Origin: an uncultured Collinsella sp.
GTDB lineage: Bacteria; Actinomycetota; Coriobacteriia; Coriobacteriales; Coriobacteriaceae
Length of the DNA stretch: 14,417 nt
NCBI GenBank assembly: GCA_900552875.1
Contig: USCS01000017.1
Coordinates: forward strand, 1-14,417
Reading direction: 5' to 3'
In this document: in pieces, positions 13,076-14,417 of the stretch
Position numbering within the stretch: position 1 is the stretch's first letter
Layout: each line of letters starts with the position of its first letter
The notes under the pieces: model-generated
Told to the model about the DNA's origin: nothing
Seen by the model: only the letters and a program-made list of their open reading frames with translations
The model's database searches: none
Made by a program: the position numbers and the translations under genes

Positions 13076-14417
13076 TTGAGTGTCGGGGCGTTTCCTTTAG
13101 CTATGACGGTGCCGCCCAGGCGCTTGACGGCATCGATCTGAGCATTAAGGACGGCGAGTTTTTCTGCATCCTCGGTGGCAATGGGTCGGGTAAGTCGACG
13201 CTTGCCAAGCATCTGAATGCGCTGCTGCAGCCCGATGCGGGCACGGTACGCATCAACGGCATGGATGCGTCCGACCCCGAGCTGGTCTACGACATTCGTT
13301 CGACCGCGGGCATGGTATTCCAGAATCCCGATGATCAGCTGGTGGCAACGCTTGTCGAAGATGATGTTGCGTTTGGTCCCGAAAACCTAGGCGTGCCATC
13401 GGCGCAAATTGCGCAGCGCGTGCGCGAGGCGCTGAAGGGTGTGGGCCTGGTGGGCTTTGAGCGCCATGAGACCCACGCGCTTTCGGGCGGTCAAAAGCAG
13501 CGCGTGGCGCTTGCCGGCGTGCTCGCCATGGAACCGCGCGTGCTCATATTGGACGAGGCTTCCTCGATGCTCGATCCGCGCGGACGCAAGGGCCTTATGA
13601 AAGCGTGCCGCGCACTCCACGATCGCGGCATGACCATCGTGATGATTACGCACTTTATGGAAGAGGCTGCCGAGGCCGATCGTGTCGCCGTGTTTCAGAC
13701 GGGACGAGTTGCCATGCTCGGTAAGCCCGAGGAAATCTTGACGCGGGCGGACGAACTTGCGCAGCTCAACTTGGATATGCCGGCGTCGTGCTGTCTAGGT
13801 AGGGCACTTCGTGCGAAGGGTGTGCCCGTTCACGCGCAGGTGCGCGAGGCGGATATGGTTACCAAGGTTGCGCAGGTCTATACCGAGCGAAGTGGAGCAG
13901 ACATCGCGGGGCAGTCTTCCGTATCCCAGTGGGAAATCGCTGACGGCACTGTTCCGGTTGGCAACGAGGGGAACGCGTCGGAGCCCGTCATCGAGCTATC
14001 CCATGTTTCGTACAGTTATTCGCTCAGTCCGCGCGAGCGCCGCCGCTGGCATAAGCGCTCGGCCACTGCGGGCAAATCGAGCAAACAGGCTCTCTGGGGA
14101 AACGACCCCAGCAGCCCGTGGGCGCTGCGCGATGTATCGCTGACGGTGCGTCGCGGCGAGTTCCTGGGCTTGGCAGGTCATACCGGTTCGGGTAAGTCGA
14201 CGCTGGTCCAGCATCTCAACGGTTTGATTCGCCCTCAGGAGGGATCCGTTCGCGCGCTGGGGCTCGATCTGTCAAACAAGAAAGACGCCGCCGCGGTTAA
14301 GGCCAAGGTCGGCGTGGTGTTTCAATATCCCGAGCGTCAGCTGTTTGCCGAAACCGTGGCGCAGGACGTGGCGTTTGGTCCGCACAACCTTGGCTTTTCG
14401 CAGGCCGAGGTTGCCCG
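13072..14417 (+). CDS. Fused double ECF transporter ATPase (EcfA1-EcfA2), 3' end outside the window
   Basis: At least 448 residues are visible and the frame is open to the right edge. The protein has two ABC ATPase halves that power ECF vitamin import with RibU and an EcfT membrane partner. Half 1: Y11 (A-loop), Walker A GGNGSGKST (35-43), Q-loop VFQNPDDQL, signature LSGGQKQRVALAG (137 onward), Walker B VLILDEASSMLDP (D161-E162) and switch His194 in MITHFMEE. These EcfA-type motifs are intact. Half 2 begins near residue 307 (VIELSHVSYSYS), with Walker A GHTGSGKST (369-377) and Q-loop VFQYPERQLFAETV; its signature and Walker B lie beyond the window. EcfA1 and EcfA2 are usually separate genes; here they are joined by a linker of about 80 residues. 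A basic insertion SPRERRRWHKRSATAGKSSK interrupts the start of half 2. The gene is translationally coupled to ribU. Confidence 0.93.
   Translation, partial: MIECRGVSFSYDGAAQALDGIDLSIKDGEFFCILGGNGSGKSTLAKHLNALLQPDAGTVRINGMDASDPELVYDIRSTAGMVFQNPDDQLVATLVEDDVAFGPENLGVPSAQIAQRVREALKGVGLVGFERHETHALSGGQKQRVALAGVLAMEPRVLILDEASSMLDPRGRKGLMKACRALHDRGMTIVMITHFMEEAAEADRVAVFQTGRVAMLGKPEEILTRADELAQLNLDMPASCCLGRALRAKGVPVHAQVREADMVTKVAQVYTERSGADIAGQSSVSQWEIADGTVPVGNEGNASEPVIELSHVSYSYSLSPRERRRWHKRSATAGKSSKQALWGNDPSSPWALRDVSLTVRRGEFLGLAGHTGSGKSTLVQHLNGLIRPQEGSVRALGLDLSNKKDAAAVKAKVGVVFQYPERQLFAETVAQDVAFGPHNLGFSQAEVA

Noticed and set aside
1..14417. tRNA, rRNA, CRISPR arrays, integrases or transposase genes
   Set aside because: None seen on either strand; no regularly spaced repeats and no cloverleaf-like sequence noticed.

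Overview
The window reads as chromosome of a Gram-positive actinobacterium. The best guess is Collinsella or a close relative in the Coriobacteriia. The reasons are a fairly high G+C with GC-rich third codon positions, strong AGGAGG-type ribosome binding sites, LPXTG cell-wall pili with a class C sortase, and an FMN-riboswitch-controlled ECF riboflavin transporter whose two ATPases are fused. The species assignment is inference; no rRNA or other phylogenetic marker is present.

Layout. (1) 1-1191, minus strand: the N-terminal part of a probable zinc-type macrodomain (protein-ADP-ribose hydrolase) running off the left edge; a ferredoxin-like coding remnant with two complete 4Fe-4S motifs but no start codon; and a duplicated SnoaL/NTF2-like protein. 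(2) 1192-1942: a divergent HxlR-type regulator with two palindromes in the shared intergenic region, followed by an overlapping unrecognised 80-residue ORF. (3) 2000-3513: terminator, a possible 21-residue peptide, and an AlbA_2 / divergent-ATPase / winged-helix regulator whose promoter is overlaid by four copies of an 8-mer. (4) 3514-4201: 0.7 kb without a convincing gene, holding a strong hairpin, a REP-like palindrome and an AT-rich leader. (5) 4202-10670: a sortase-assembled pilus operon with a 1088-residue tip/ancillary pilin (LPLTG), a 618-residue major pilin (LPMTG) and a class C sortase. (6) 10671-12226: a AAA/DUF4143 ATPase gene bracketed by a 30-bp near-perfect direct repeat. (7) 12254-14417: promoter, FMN riboswitch, ribU and a fused EcfA ATPase continuing past the right edge.

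How the genes work together. The tip protein, backbone pilin and sortase form one assembly unit: both pilins carry signal peptides, LPXTG sorting signals and Cna_B/SpaA-type isopeptide domains, and the sortase carries the class C lid and catalytic His-Cys-Arg. RibU plus the fused EcfA form most of an ECF riboflavin importer; the T component (EcfT) would be expected just right of the window.

The most interesting observation is a run of nine G residues at codons 58-61 of the pilus tip gene. Gain or loss of one G meets a stop within about 26 bases in both alternative frames. This is the layout of a slipped-strand ON/OFF switch for the adhesin. Next in interest are the four-half-site operator over the AlbA_2 regulator promoter and the direct repeat flanking the ATPase gene.
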